A model generated the notes under the pieces. The model was given only the letters and a program-made list of their open reading frames with translations. It had not been told where the DNA came from and searched no databases. A stretch of DNA of 64,000 bases from Streptococcus porcinus (GTDB lineage: Bacteria; Bacillota; Bacilli; Lactobacillales; Streptococcaceae), in contig NZ_LS483388.1 in the NCBI RefSeq assembly GCF_900475415.1, forward strand, positions 1,784,001 to 1,848,000. Reading direction: 5' to 3'. The translations under genes were made by a program, and so were the position numbers. Positions 46,965 through 56,722 of this stretch are shown piece by piece (within the stretch, counting starts at the first letter, position 1; each line of letters opens with the position of its first letter).

Positions 46965-47010
46965 AAAAAGTACCGTCTACTATAGTAACATGGACGGTAC
47001 TTTTTGTCAA
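46965..47010 (-). promoter_or_regulatory. rpsL promoter embedded in a terminator hairpin
   Basis: A 13-bp perfect stem (AAAAAGTACCGTC / GACGGTACTTTTT; 46965-46977 and 46993-47005) with a 15-base loop ends the surface-protein gene (stop at 47030). On the same strand TTGACA (47010-47005) and TACTAT (46987-46982) are spaced 17 bases apart, so the spacer is one arm and the -10 lies in the loop. One sequence serves as stop for one gene and start for the str operon. Confidence 0.78.
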
Positions 47011-47029
47011 ACTGATTTGTTAGATTTTC

Positions 47030-49633
47030 TTATTTTTTACTACCTTTACGAAGCTTATATCCGGTTAAACCAGCAGCCGCCAACATAACTACTCCCGCAC
47101 GGATAGCACGTTTTGTGCTTTCATCACTTGATGTTGCAATATTACCTGCTGTTGTCGAACCAGCCACGTATTCTTTTTGGCTAGATTTATTATTTTTAGT
47201 CACACTCTCAGCGACTTTTCCAACAACACTTTGATTGCCAACAACACCTGGAACAATCGCAATAGCTTCTTTTGCAACAGTAGTTGCATTCGAAACAATC
47301 GCTTGACCTGTTTTAGCAACAAAGTTTGAAGCTGTCTCTTCAACTTTAGATGCAACATCCGCAAGGAGAGCAGCCGGAGCAAGAACACTGTTTGAATCAG
47401 ACTTAAACTCTTTTGCCATTATCATCGCTTCATCTGCAAGCTGTTTCTTAAGGTGTTCTTTTAAAGCAAAGACATGACGACTTGTGGTATGAATCTCTGT
47501 TTCAAGTTTATCTTTTAAGGAAGTCAACTCGACTAACTGTTTATTCTTCTCAGCTAATGACGCTGTAGTCTGTTTCAAACCATTCTGTGCAGCGTTAAAC
47601 CTTTGCTTAGCCAGCTCCTTACGGTTTGGATCTAAGTTTAAGTCTAACACTTTTTTAAGTTCAACTTTTTTAGCAACTAGAGAAGTAACTTGAGCCTTAA
47701 GCGCTTTTTGCTTTGCTTCAAGTCTATGAAGGTCAACTTTTTTGTTTGAGAGTTGTCCTAGAGCCTTGTCCAGTTTAGCTTTAATATCAACTTGGTTTCC
47801 TTGTGCTACTTTAAGTTGCTTACTCAATTCATCTTTAGACTGATTGAGTTTTGCTAACTGTGCTGATAACGATGCTGATAAGGCTTTGGCCGCAGTCAAC
47901 TGGGATTTTTTAAGATTAACTTGATTTTGCGCCGCTTTGACTGGAGCTTCAGATGAAACTTGCGCTAAGCGTCCTTTAAGTGAATTAATCTTGTTCGTAA
48001 TGTTTGCAATGCTTGTTTTCAAGGACGAAACCTTTGCCACATCAATCGCTACTACGCTAGAGCCAGAAACCAGTTTTTGGTTAAACAGACTAGCATTGCG
48101 GATATTTGTCGCTGGGAAAACGACAAAGTGAGTTCCTAGACCAGCTACCGTCTCTGTAGAAACTCCGAGATGTACTGCAGCACGTGGATTAGATTTATCT
48201 ACTCTAAGAAGGTTAACTGTATGACCAAAAGTATTTCCATCGAGGTGGTCAGTAAAAAGCATGTATTTTATGGTGTTGTAGATACTACGTTTGATTCCAT
48301 TAACTGTATGAACATCATTAAAGAAACCAATATCTTCATACATATTATCATCGTTTGGAATGAGTCCAACACTTGTTGCTGCTCGTTCAATCAAGGTTTT
48401 ATCGTGCGGCCCAACGCCATAGTGACCTGCCACACCCGGTTGCCCATAATTGAAAGATGGCACCCTTGTTCCGTGTGTTGCTTTATAAGAGGTTGTTAAA
48501 GTTCGAACAAATGCTTGCGCTCCTTCAGAAACAACAACTGGAGGTAAACCAAGTTGTTGACGAACAGAATTAATCATCGCAGCGGCAAAGAGTGCTAGCT
48601 CATTTTGAACTTCTGGCGTTAACTTATCTGGATTAACAAAGCGATTCAAATCCTTAGCAATATCAACATAGTGGTTCATTGAAGCACCAGGACTTGCTTT
48701 TGCAACTAAGGTCGATTTCATAGAGTTGTAGGCATTAACATACGACTGACTACCAATATAACCACTTGACACTAACTTCTTAATCTCAGTAATAGGGAAG
48801 CCCGTTGGAGCAACCATCTTGTTTGCACCTAGAATATTAACTGTTGTATTCCCAGCGGTAGATTGAACCTTCGCCAATTCTGCTTTTTTACTCTCAAGGC
48901 TCTTTTGATTGGAAGTGAGTTCATTTGAAAGTTGTGTTTTTGTAGTGCTAGTAACATTTGTTAGATTATTCTGCGCTTTAGCTAAATCAGCAGTGGCAGT
49001 CTGAACTGCTTTAGTTGCATTTTCTGCCTGTGTCGCAATAGTTTTAGGTTTATTAACCAAATTATTTAAATCAGTTACTTGTTTTTTCGCTACCGCAGCT
49101 CTCTCTACTAATCTTTTTGCTTCATTAGTGGCAGCAGTTACTTCGGAAGTTTGAGCATTAACTTGCTTTGCAATTTGCGTTTCAGTAGCCTGAGCAACCT
49201 GAATTTGACTTTCAGTCTTCGCAATTTCTTCTTTATGCTTATCTACCAGTGCCTTAAATTCTGTTTCAGAAGCACTCGACACTGTTTCAAGAGTTTGCTT
49301 TGCCTTTGCAAGCTCTTCCTCTTTAGCTTGACGATCAGCTTCTAAAGCTGCAATCTGTTCGTTGGTAGTTTTGATATCCGTATTAACAGAATCCAACTCT
49401 GAACTTTGCTTTTCAAGCTTAGCTTCTTTAGCATCAAGACTTTTTTTCGTCTCTTCTGCTGTCGCCTTAGGTGAACTAGGATCACTAGCACCAGTATTAG
49501 GAGTAGTCTGATCAGTATATTCCTCTGCCTTTACCTGTTGTTGCACTCCGACACCAGCCCCTAGCAAGGCCAAAGTCGATGTTAAAGCAATGGTGTTTTT
49601 GAGTTGTTTGCTCTTATTTGTTTCAAATTCCAT
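47030..49633 (-). CDS. SEC10/PgrA-type surface protein without a visible LPXTG motif
   Basis: 867 residues from MEFETNKSKQLKNTIALTS, with AAGGAAAT upstream; the longer frame overlaps the purR end. The signal peptide is cut near VQQQVKAEE. Long coiled coils (about 50-250 and 500-720) flank a central SEC10/PgrA surface-exclusion domain (ALFAAAMINSVRQQLGLPPV, THGTRVPSFNYGQPGVAGHYG, then LDGNTFGHTVNLL), which resembles CAP-type folds. The C terminus has a hydrophobic segment (AGVVMLAAAGLTGYKL) and a basic tail (RKGSKK) like a sortase signal. I see no LPXTG before it, only EYVAGSTTAGN, so it may be held by the membrane segment. It follows purR by 22 bases. Confidence 0.8.
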   Translation of the reverse strand: MEFETNKSKQLKNTIALTSTLALLGAGVGVQQQVKAEEYTDQTTPNTGASDPSSPKATAEETKKSLDAKEAKLEKQSSELDSVNTDIKTTNEQIAALEADRQAKEEELAKAKQTLETVSSASETEFKALVDKHKEEIAKTESQIQVAQATETQIAKQVNAQTSEVTAATNEAKRLVERAAVAKKQVTDLNNLVNKPKTIATQAENATKAVQTATADLAKAQNNLTNVTSTTKTQLSNELTSNQKSLESKKAELAKVQSTAGNTTVNILGANKMVAPTGFPITEIKKLVSSGYIGSQSYVNAYNSMKSTLVAKASPGASMNHYVDIAKDLNRFVNPDKLTPEVQNELALFAAAMINSVRQQLGLPPVVVSEGAQAFVRTLTTSYKATHGTRVPSFNYGQPGVAGHYGVGPHDKTLIERAATSVGLIPNDDNMYEDIGFFNDVHTVNGIKRSIYNTIKYMLFTDHLDGNTFGHTVNLLRVDKSNPRAAVHLGVSTETVAGLGTHFVVFPATNIRNASLFNQKLVSGSSVVAIDVAKVSSLKTSIANITNKINSLKGRLAQVSSEAPVKAAQNQVNLKKSQLTAAKALSASLSAQLAKLNQSKDELSKQLKVAQGNQVDIKAKLDKALGQLSNKKVDLHRLEAKQKALKAQVTSLVAKKVELKKVLDLNLDPNRKELAKQRFNAAQNGLKQTTASLAEKNKQLVELTSLKDKLETEIHTTSRHVFALKEHLKKQLADEAMIMAKEFKSDSNSVLAPAALLADVASKVEETASNFVAKTGQAIVSNATTVAKEAIAIVPGVVGNQSVVGKVAESVTKNNKSSQKEYVAGSTTAGNIATSSDESTKRAIRAGVVMLAAAGLTGYKLRKGSKK

Positions 49634-49655
49634 TTTATTTCCTTTTCTCTCTTCG

Positions 49656-50471
49656 TCAATCATTAAAAATATTCCCCACTTCAACAACGACTTTATTATT
49701 CTTTACATCAATCTCTGAAACTTTCAGAAGCGACTTGTAAATCATGTCTTCACGCTCTTCTTTAGCATTCTCTGCAAAGACCGCTACTCCCACTAAATGA
49801 CTATCAAACTCAGATAGTAAGCTAATCATCCCTGTGATAGTTCCTCCACCTTTAAGAAAGTCATCTACAATAAGTACCCTACTATTTGGTCGTAAACTAC
49901 GTTTTGATAAAAACATTTTTTCAATACGGTCGCTAGAGGCACTAGCATAGTTAACAGATACTGTTGATCCTTCGGTTATTTTTAAATCGCGTCTAACTAT
50001 AACAAAGGGGACATTTAGAATATTGGCAACTGCATTAGCCAAAGGAACCCCTTTTGTAGCAACTGTCATAACAGCATCTATTTTTTGTCCTTTGAAGGCA
50101 TTAGCAATAATTCGCCCAATATTTTGTAAAATTTTTGGTGTACTTAAAAGGTCAGATAGATAAATGTAACCACCTGGTAAAATACGGTTATTTTCCGAAA
50201 GGCGTTGACACAAATCTTGGACAATAGCCCTAGCTTCTTCTTCTGAGATGCTTGGCGTAAAAATAACACCTCCACTAGCTCCCGTCAAGGTTTCAACTTC
50301 ACCGATATTTGACTCTTCAAATGCTTTTTTGATAATAGCAATATCCTCTGAGATAGAAGACTTTGCTGCTTCATATTTTGTTGCAAATGTATTTAAACTA
50401 GTTAATTTATAGGGATTGTTAATCAGGTAATTTGAGATAACAACCATTCTTTCGCTACGTCTTAATTTCAT
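49656..50471 (-). CDS. purR: Purine operon regulator PurR
   Basis: 271 residues. The N-terminal winged helix (MKLRRSERMVVISNYLINN) is fused to a phosphoribosyltransferase-like domain, with the PRPP loop VLIVDDFLKGGGTITGM and DAVMTVATKGVPLANAVA. It controls purine synthesis genes in response to PRPP. A CGAACGTTCG palindrome upstream may be its own PurBox. Confidence 0.93.
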   Translation of the reverse strand: MKLRRSERMVVISNYLINNPYKLTSLNTFATKYEAAKSSISEDIAIIKKAFEESNIGEVETLTGASGGVIFTPSISEEEARAIVQDLCQRLSENNRILPGGYIYLSDLLSTPKILQNIGRIIANAFKGQKIDAVMTVATKGVPLANAVANILNVPFVIVRRDLKITEGSTVSVNYASASSDRIEKMFLSKRSLRPNSRVLIVDDFLKGGGTITGMISLLSEFDSHLVGVAVFAENAKEEREDMIYKSLLKVSEIDVKNNKVVVEVGNIFND

Positions 50472-50527
50472 TCTGACCCCATAATAATGTACTTTAGAAA
50501 AATTATATCATAAAGGCAAAAAAAAGA

Positions 50528-50537
50528 CGAACGTTCG
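50528..50537. promoter_or_regulatory. Candidate PurBox upstream of purR
   Basis: A perfect CGAACGTTCG palindrome lies 57 bases before purR. CGAA is the core of PurR boxes, though the flanks only partly fit the Bacillus consensus. It could also be part of a terminator stem for the upstream yhaM gene, as a T run follows on the minus strand. Confidence 0.4.
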
Positions 50538-50606
50538 CAACTGCGACAAATCGCCTTTTTAAGCTATTCTCGTACTTTTGATGATAATTTAACCAAAATG
50601 TAACAT

Positions 50607-51545
50607 TTAGTACTTCGGTTTGTAAAATGAGCGGTTGTCCATCGCAAAAATCCGATTTGTCATCTCGCCTTCTCCGACACGATTCAGAGCTGTTAACATC
50701 ATCATCATATTGGCATCAATATTGTCAATCATGTGCAACATTTCAGCTTCCATAATCCTCGGCCGAACCGGACTACCATACTCCAGTTGACCATGATGAC
50801 TCAAAATCAAATGTCTAAGGACAGTAACTTCTTCTTTCGTATCATCAATTTGCAGTTCATTTATGACTTTTGTGATTTCTTCATTGATTAAAGAAATATG
50901 GCCAATTAGGTTTCCTCGAACAGTATATTCTGTATGATCTGGACCTGTCAACTCTAATACTTTTGCTAAGTCATGAAGCATTATTCCAGAAAAAAGTAGA
51001 CTCTTATTTAATTCGGGATAAATATCCCCAATACTGTCTGCTAAACGAACCATAGTTGCAGTATGATAAGCTAGGCCCGACTCAAAAGCATGATGATTGG
51101 TTTTGGCAGCTGGATAAGTATAAAATTCCTTGTCAAATTTTCGATAAAGCGCCCTAACAATTCTTTGCCAAGTTGCATTTTCAATTTTAAAAAGCATTTG
51201 CTCTAAGTAATCGCGAACATCATCAACACTCACTGGAGCCTTCTCTCTAAATTCACGTGGATCATTTGGCTCTCCTTCTCTTGTATTACGGAGGGTAATT
51301 TGGTTAACCTGAGGTGTCCCATTATAAACTTCTCGTCGTCCTTTCATATGAACAATCTTTCCAGCCACAAATTCCTCTACATTGTAGGGTTGTGCATCCC
51401 AAAGATTGCCTGAAATTTCACCAGAATCATCTTGAAAAGTAAAGGAAATAAAATCCTTACCCGCTCTTGTTTTTCTTACTTCTGCTGATTTAATCAGATA
51501 AAAGCCCTCAAACAGTTGGTCTTTCTTCATTTGGTTAATTTTCAT
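50607..51545 (-). CDS. yhaM: 3'-5' exoribonuclease YhaM/CBF1
   Basis: 312 residues: an N-terminal OB fold (DQLFEGFYLIKSAEVRKTRAGKDFISF) and an HD domain (LLFSGIMLHDLAKVLEL with the HD pair, and LILSHHGQLEYGSP). YhaM-type enzymes trim 3' ends of RNA. It overlaps rmuC by 11 bases on the same strand. Streptococcal annotations also call it Cbf1. Confidence 0.9.
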   Translation of the reverse strand: MKINQMKKDQLFEGFYLIKSAEVRKTRAGKDFISFTFQDDSGEISGNLWDAQPYNVEEFVAGKIVHMKGRREVYNGTPQVNQITLRNTREGEPNDPREFREKAPVSVDDVRDYLEQMLFKIENATWQRIVRALYRKFDKEFYTYPAAKTNHHAFESGLAYHTATMVRLADSIGDIYPELNKSLLFSGIMLHDLAKVLELTGPDHTEYTVRGNLIGHISLINEEITKVINELQIDDTKEEVTVLRHLILSHHGQLEYGSPVRPRIMEAEMLHMIDNIDANMMMMLTALNRVGEGEMTNRIFAMDNRSFYKPKY

Positions 51546-52806
51546 AGGTATCCTCTTCTATATCAGGTATATTAAGCAAAGCTTCAGTATCCTTATCTTG
51601 ATAAGTTTCGACTTTTGTCAAAGCTCTAACAATGGCCTTACTGCGTGTTGAAATTAAGTTGTCTAACGTTGAGTTTGCTGTCGAAATTTGTTTTTGCGCC
51701 TTGACTAAAATAGTTCCAAACTTTTCAAACTCACTTTTAACATTGCCTAAAATTTTGCTAATATCATCCGCATTTTTTTGAATATTTAGGGTTTTAAAAC
51801 CTACCGATAGAGAATTAAGCAGAGCCGATAAGGTAGATGGACCTGCCACAACGATATTATCTTCCCTTCGAAGTGCATCAAAAAAGGCTGCGCTGCGAAC
51901 CACTTCTGAGTAGAGACCTTCAGTCGGTAAGAAGAGAATTCCAAAGTTGGTTGTTTCAGGTGGCTTAATGTATTTCTTATTAACATCTTTAGCAAAACGT
52001 TTAATAGCAGCAAGCAAGGCTTTACGAGTCTGTTCAATCTGTTCTTTGTCTCCAGATTCATAGGCATCTTCTAAACGATAATAGTCTTCCAAGGGAAACT
52101 TGGAATCAATCGGAAGATAAACATACTCTCCTTCGTTTTGACCAGGAAGTTTGATGGCATACTCAACGCGTTCACTAGAGCCTCTGATGGGGGAGAACTC
52201 TTTTTCATACTGTTGAACTGTTAGAATGTCTTCAATAATCTGTCCTAATTGAAGTTCCCCTAAAATACCGCGTGTTTTAGTGTTAGATAGCACTTTATTT
52301 AAGGTACCGACATCTTTAGCAACTGTGCGCATCTCACCTAAACCAAGATTGACATTTTCCAATTGTTTAGACACTGTTTCAAAAGAAACTTGTAGACGTT
52401 TATTTAAAGTTTCTTCTAACTTTTCTTCCACAGTCTGACGCATCTCTTCCAGGCGTTTCTCGTTGGAGTCCTGCATTTGCTTGACGGATCGTGAAAGATT
52501 CTTATCAATCAATTCTAGCCTCTGATCACTACGATCACGACTCTCTGATAAATTATGATATAAAACTGTCTTTAAATCATTAAGTTGTTGATAAAGGTCT
52601 GTTTGATTGCGGTTCAACAAGGAACTGACTTCAATAATCTGATTTTTACTATAACTTTCTAATTGATAAGATAATTGATCTGACAGATTGTCAGCATTGC
52701 TTTCCAAAGTCTTTTGAAATTGAGCTTCTAAGGACTGAACCTTCTGATAAAGAACGACAATAATAATCCCCATAAGGATAAGTAGAATTACAATAAGAAC
52801 TTCCAA
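51535..52806 (-). CDS. rmuC: DNA recombination protein RmuC homologue
   Basis: About 423 residues from a TTG start (CAGGAG six bases before); an ATG at 52857 gives a longer frame inside thiN but has no matching site. An N-terminal transmembrane segment (VLIVILLILMGIIIVVLY) and coiled coil (about 30-150) precede the RmuC nuclease-like domain (VEYAIKLPGQNEGEYVYLPIDSKFPLEDY, NFGILFLPTEGLYSEVV, VAGPSTLSALLNSL). RmuC limits DNA inversions between short repeats. Confidence 0.88.
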   Translation of the reverse strand: MEVLIVILLILMGIIIVVLYQKVQSLEAQFQKTLESNADNLSDQLSYQLESYSKNQIIEVSSLLNRNQTDLYQQLNDLKTVLYHNLSESRDRSDQRLELIDKNLSRSVKQMQDSNEKRLEEMRQTVEEKLEETLNKRLQVSFETVSKQLENVNLGLGEMRTVAKDVGTLNKVLSNTKTRGILGELQLGQIIEDILTVQQYEKEFSPIRGSSERVEYAIKLPGQNEGEYVYLPIDSKFPLEDYYRLEDAYESGDKEQIEQTRKALLAAIKRFAKDVNKKYIKPPETTNFGILFLPTEGLYSEVVRSAAFFDALRREDNIVVAGPSTLSALLNSLSVGFKTLNIQKNADDISKILGNVKSEFEKFGTILVKAQKQISTANSTLDNLISTRSKAIVRALTKVETYQDKDTEALLNIPDIEEDTYEN

Positions 52807-52807
52807 A

Positions 52808-53440
52808 TTAACTCCTGTCTCTACTTTGAATAATAATAATGTAATCAGAATCAACACTAACTTCTATTGGTTGTCCAATAAACTCATTGCTAGAATAGAC
52901 TTTTTTCTCAAAATAATTTGAACTAGTTAAGTCGTATTTAGCACCTTTTATTGACAAGGGATTTTGACCTACGGCCATAAAAGAAACATAAGTCATACCC
53001 TCTACTTGATGGATGATGTGACTACCACTTGGACGAAATTGCACATGATTTTGATAATCAAGAAGAGTAATCTGCGATAGAAAAGGCTTTAACTCTGGAT
53101 TACTAGGCAAGTAAAGATTGGACAATAAATGATCCAATCTTCCTCCAAAGGCCCCAAAAATCGTTACCTCCGCTTCTGGATAATCTTCGAAAACTGTCTT
53201 TAAAGCTAACTCCGTATCTGTATCATTTTTTTCAGCAGGCGACTGCACGAAGTGTTTAGCCTTCCTTTTTATATTCGATAATTCCGACTCAGAAACCGAA
53301 TCAAAATCACCTACTGCATAAGTCAAAGGTAAATCTTCTTCAATAACAAAAAGACTACCACGATCAATACCACAATAGAAATCGTATTGCTTAGGAAGCG
53401 ACTCAAGATCCCCGCCAGCAACTAAGGCTATTTTAAGCAT
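52808..53440 (-). CDS. thiN: Thiamine pyrophosphokinase
   Basis: 210 residues. KIALVAGGDLESLP, DFYCGIDRGSLFVIEE, YAVGDFDSVSESEL with acidic residues, KNDTDTELAL and IFGAFGGRLDHLLSNL are the TPK family motifs. It converts thiamine to thiamine diphosphate. It overlaps rpe by eight bases in the rsgA-rpe-thiN cluster. Confidence 0.93.
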   Translation of the reverse strand: MLKIALVAGGDLESLPKQYDFYCGIDRGSLFVIEEDLPLTYAVGDFDSVSESELSNIKRKAKHFVQSPAEKNDTDTELALKTVFEDYPEAEVTIFGAFGGRLDHLLSNLYLPSNPELKPFLSQITLLDYQNHVQFRPSGSHIIHQVEGMTYVSFMAVGQNPLSIKGAKYDLTSSNYFEKKVYSSNEFIGQPIEVSVDSDYIIIIQSRDRS

Positions 53441-54101
53441 CCAAAGCCAACCTTAATGTTTGGACTTGAGAGACTAAATCATCAGCTTTAAAGAGATAAG
53501 ACCCTGCCACAAAAACATTGGCACCTGCTTTGGCACATGCTGCAATCGTTTTGTCATCGACGCCACCATCAACTTCAATATCAAAGTCTAAACCAGCCCT
53601 TTGACGCATCTCAACAACTTTTTTTACCTTATCTAAACACTCTGGGATAAAAGCTTGACCTCCAAAGCCAGGATTTACTGTCATAATCAGAACTTGATCA
53701 ACCAAGGATAAGAGAGGCTCAATGACACTGACTGGCGTCCCAGGATTGATAACAAGTCCAGCTTTCATCCCAGCCGCTCTAATTTTCTGTAGGGCACCAT
53801 GAATATGATGAGTACTCTCAACATGGATAGTCATAATATCGGCACCTGCTTGCGCGTAAGCTTCCACATAACGCTCAGGATTAATCACCATCAAATGGCA
53901 ATCAAAAACCAGTTTACTATGCTTACGCATACTAGCGACTACGTCTGCACCAAAGCTAATATTAGGAACAAATTGACCGTCCATAATATCAATATGAACA
54001 TACTCTGCATCTGTTTCCTCAATACGTTTTAACTCTGTGGCAAAATTAGCATAGTCAGCCGCTAAAATAGAAGGTGCAATTTTGTGACTTGTCATGTTCA
54101 A
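53433..54101 (-). CDS. rpe: Ribulose-phosphate 3-epimerase
   Basis: 222 residues. IAPSILAADYANF, HIDIMDGQFVPNISFG, DCHLMVINPERYV, TVNPGFGGQAFIPE and EVDGGVDDKTI make the TIM-barrel pattern with metal ligands. It acts in the pentose phosphate pathway. An ATG two codons in is an alternative start. It follows rsgA by four bases. Confidence 0.94.
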   Translation of the reverse strand: MNMTSHKIAPSILAADYANFATELKRIEETDAEYVHIDIMDGQFVPNISFGADVVASMRKHSKLVFDCHLMVINPERYVEAYAQAGADIMTIHVESTHHIHGALQKIRAAGMKAGLVINPGTPVSVIEPLLSLVDQVLIMTVNPGFGGQAFIPECLDKVKKVVEMRQRAGLDFDIEVDGGVDDKTIAACAKAGANVFVAGSYLFKADDLVSQVQTLRLALDA

Positions 54102-54105
54102 TACC

Positions 54106-54978
54106 CTACTTTCTTTTAATTACTTTCTTAAAGGTTTCGCGTCGGTTTTCGATTTCACTGAGAAATTGTAAATAATTATCATAGCGTCTTTGCCAGATTC
54201 GGCCTGCCTCTACTGCAGCGATGACAGCACATTGCGGTTCGTGACGATGGCTACAGGATCTAAATTTACAGTTATGGCTAAAATGTCTGATTTCAGGAAA
54301 GGCCTCACTAAGGTCTTCTCCATTATCAATAGCGTAATCTAAGTTGGAAAAACCTGGCGTATCAGCTATTTTCCCACCGTTAACATTATAAAAACTAACA
54401 GCACGTGTCGTGTGGCGTCCGCGCCCTAAACTATCAGAGATTGCTGCCGTCTCAAGGCCTAGTTCTGGGGAAATTTTGTTAAGAAGTGTTGATTTGCCAA
54501 CACCAGTCTGTCCCATAAAGACTGTTACTTTTCCTCTTAGATGTGGTAAAAGCTGATCAAGAGACATAGCAAAATTATAACCTATCTGCTCATAGTGACG
54601 ACTAACATCTTCAATAGCCGTCAGATCTTTGAGTAGGTCAAGTTTAGAAATATAAACAATCGGCCTAATACGTTTATTTTCCAATAGAACTAAAAAACGG
54701 TCCAAGAGGTTACTATTAAAGTCGGGTTCCTTGGCCGACATAATAACAACAGCTTGGTCAATATTAACAATAGGAGGTCTGACTAGCTCATTTTTGCGTT
54801 CATGTATGGCTAGAATATAACCTTCTGAGTTATCCTCTGCTGTAAAGTCAACAAAATCGCCCACATAGGGAACCTGTCCTTTTTTTCTAAAATTTCCACG
54901 CGCACGTGTTTGGTAAACTCTTCCTTCAGACTCGACATAATAAAAACCGGCCAAAGATTTAATAATTCTTCCTTGCAA
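54106..54978 (-). CDS. rsgA: Ribosome small-subunit-dependent GTPase A
   Basis: 290 residues with an OB fold, then a circularly permuted GTPase: YISKLDLL (G4) comes before [13 protein letters not shown] (G1) and DTPGFSNLD (G3). The C-terminal zinc motif is [15 protein letters not shown]. It checks 30S maturation. First gene of the rsgA-rpe-thiN run. Confidence 0.95.
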   Translation of the reverse strand: MQGRIIKSLAGFYYVESEGRVYQTRARGNFRKKGQVPYVGDFVDFTAEDNSEGYILAIHERKNELVRPPIVNIDQAVVIMSAKEPDFNSNLLDRFLVLLENKRIRPIVYISKLDLLKDLTAIEDVSRHYEQIGYNFAMSLDQLLPHLRGKVTVFMGQTGVGKSTLLNKISPELGLETAAISDSLGRGRHTTRAVSFYNVNGGKIADTPGFSNLDYAIDNGEDLSEAFPEIRHFSHNCKFRSCSHRHEPQCAVIAAVEAGRIWQRRYDNYLQFLSEIENRRETFKKVIKRK

Positions 54979-55110
54979 ATGAACTCCTCGTAATCATAAT
55001 AACTTCATTATAGCAAAAATAAGTCTTTAATTCAGCAGATTTACGTTTTCCATTATGATAATTTTTTTAAATTTTTTCCTGAATGTCTCTAAAAAAACGA
55101 TGCAAATTAA

Positions 55111-55139
55111 TTGCAGCTCATTTAGGTTTGTGGTATAGT
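55111..55139 (+). promoter_or_regulatory. Promoter of the drug exporter operon
   Basis: TTGCAG and TATAGT spaced 17 bases apart, 83 bases before the exporter start. Confidence 0.65.
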
Positions 55140-55221
55140 TCTCAGGGTAACTATGTTGATTTCTGAAATTTTAATATATCATAAAATCAGCATACTCATA
55201 ATTCATTTAAAGGAGAGAAGA

Positions 55222-56721
55222 ATGTCAACTGATTATAACGTTGATATACACGGCAAGCCTTTTAATCGGACGACTATGGTTATTTTACTATTAGTCGCTA
55301 CCTTTGCCGGTATTTTAAATCAAACGAGTCTTGGTACTGCAATACCCACATTGATGGACAGTTTCCATATTAACTTAGCAACTGCTCAACAAGCAACCAC
55401 GTGGTTCTTACTAGCAAATGGGATTATGATTCCTGTTTCAGCTTACCTTGCAACTCGTTTTTCAACTAAGTGGCTCTATGTGTCAGCCTACGCTATATTG
55501 GTTGTTGGACTACTAATCACAACCTTAGCACCCACATCCAACTGGACCCTTTTCCTAGTAGGTAGAATTATCCAGGCTGTTGCCGTTGGGATTACTATGC
55601 CTTTAATGCAGGTAGTTATGGTCAATATTTACCCAGCTGAACAAAGAGGGGCTGCAATGGGACTTAGTGGCTTAGTGGTTGGACTTGCTCCTGCAATTGG
55701 ACCTACCTTTGCGGGTTGGTTATTAAAGCACGATATCATCTTATTCGGTCATAATTTGGCTTGGCGTGCTATTTTTGTTTTACCATTAATTATCTTAACC
55801 ATTTCATTTTTGCTATCTCCCATTTTTATCAAAGATGTTATCCCAAACAAAAAAATGACTTTAGATGTTCCTTCCTTTGTTTTGTCTATTATAGGATTCG
55901 GTCTTTTTCTTTGGGGATTCACCAACGTGGCTAGTGATGGCTGGGGAAACCTGACTAATGTTATCATGCCAATTCTTGTAGGGGTTATTATCATTGTAAT
56001 TTTTATCCGACGACAATTAACTTTGGAACAACCCTTCCTAGATATTCGTGTCTTCAAGGTTAAACAGTTCTCCGTGACCACACTTGCCATCGCCTTATCT
56101 ATGATGGCTATGATGGGAGTAGAAATGATGCTACCTCTGTATTTACAAAACGTACATGGTCTATCTGCCCTTGATTCTGGACTTGTCCTGCTACCTGGAG
56201 CTCTAATCATGGGAATTATCAGCCCCCTCGCTGGTAGTGCCTATGATAAAGTTGGTGCTCGTCGACTTGCCTTAATTGGCTTTACTATTCTTGGTATCGG
56301 AACTATCCCTTTTATTTTCCTTACTGGAACAACACCTGACCACTATATTACCCTATTATATGCCGTTCGTATGTTTGGTATTGCCATGATTATGATGCCT
56401 TTAACAGCTTCAGCTATGAGTGCACTACCACCGCATGAGGCTGCTCATGGAACAGCTTCTAACAATACAGCTCGTCAAATTGCATCGGCTATTGTCGTTG
56501 CCTTGTTATCAAGTGTTACTCAAAACGTTATTAACAATAATAAACCTTCTAAAATATTACAAGAGCAAAACCCTCTAGAATATGCTTCTAAATTGTTAGA
56601 CGCTAGTCTAAAAGGCTTCCATACCTCCTTTGCTATTGGTTTATCCTTTGCAATCATTGGTTTTGTCGTTGCACTCTTTCTCCGTCAAGGAAAAGTTATT
56701 GAAGTAGAAAAGGAGCTTTAA
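55222..56721 (+). CDS. DHA2-family (14-TM) multidrug MFS exporter
   Basis: 499 residues from MSTDYNVDIHGKPFN with AAAGGAGAG upstream; the frame is open 23 codons earlier. About 14 hydrophobic segments. The DHA2 motif C region GLAPAIGPTFAGWL, motif A-like LGTAIPTLMDSF and VGRIIQAVAVGITMPLMQVV fit EmrB/LmrB-type proton-coupled exporters. The neighbour encodes a DUF4811 protein, a known partner of LmrB-like pumps. Substrates unknown. Confidence 0.85.
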   Translation: MSTDYNVDIHGKPFNRTTMVILLLVATFAGILNQTSLGTAIPTLMDSFHINLATAQQATTWFLLANGIMIPVSAYLATRFSTKWLYVSAYAILVVGLLITTLAPTSNWTLFLVGRIIQAVAVGITMPLMQVVMVNIYPAEQRGAAMGLSGLVVGLAPAIGPTFAGWLLKHDIILFGHNLAWRAIFVLPLIILTISFLLSPIFIKDVIPNKKMTLDVPSFVLSIIGFGLFLWGFTNVASDGWGNLTNVIMPILVGVIIIVIFIRRQLTLEQPFLDIRVFKVKQFSVTTLAIALSMMAMMGVEMMLPLYLQNVHGLSALDSGLVLLPGALIMGIISPLAGSAYDKVGARRLALIGFTILGIGTIPFIFLTGTTPDHYITLLYAVRMFGIAMIMMPLTASAMSALPPHEAAHGTASNNTARQIASAIVVALLSSVTQNVINNNKPSKILQEQNPLEYASKLLDASLKGFHTSFAIGLSFAIIGFVVALFLRQGKVIEVEKEL

Positions 56722-56722
56722 G

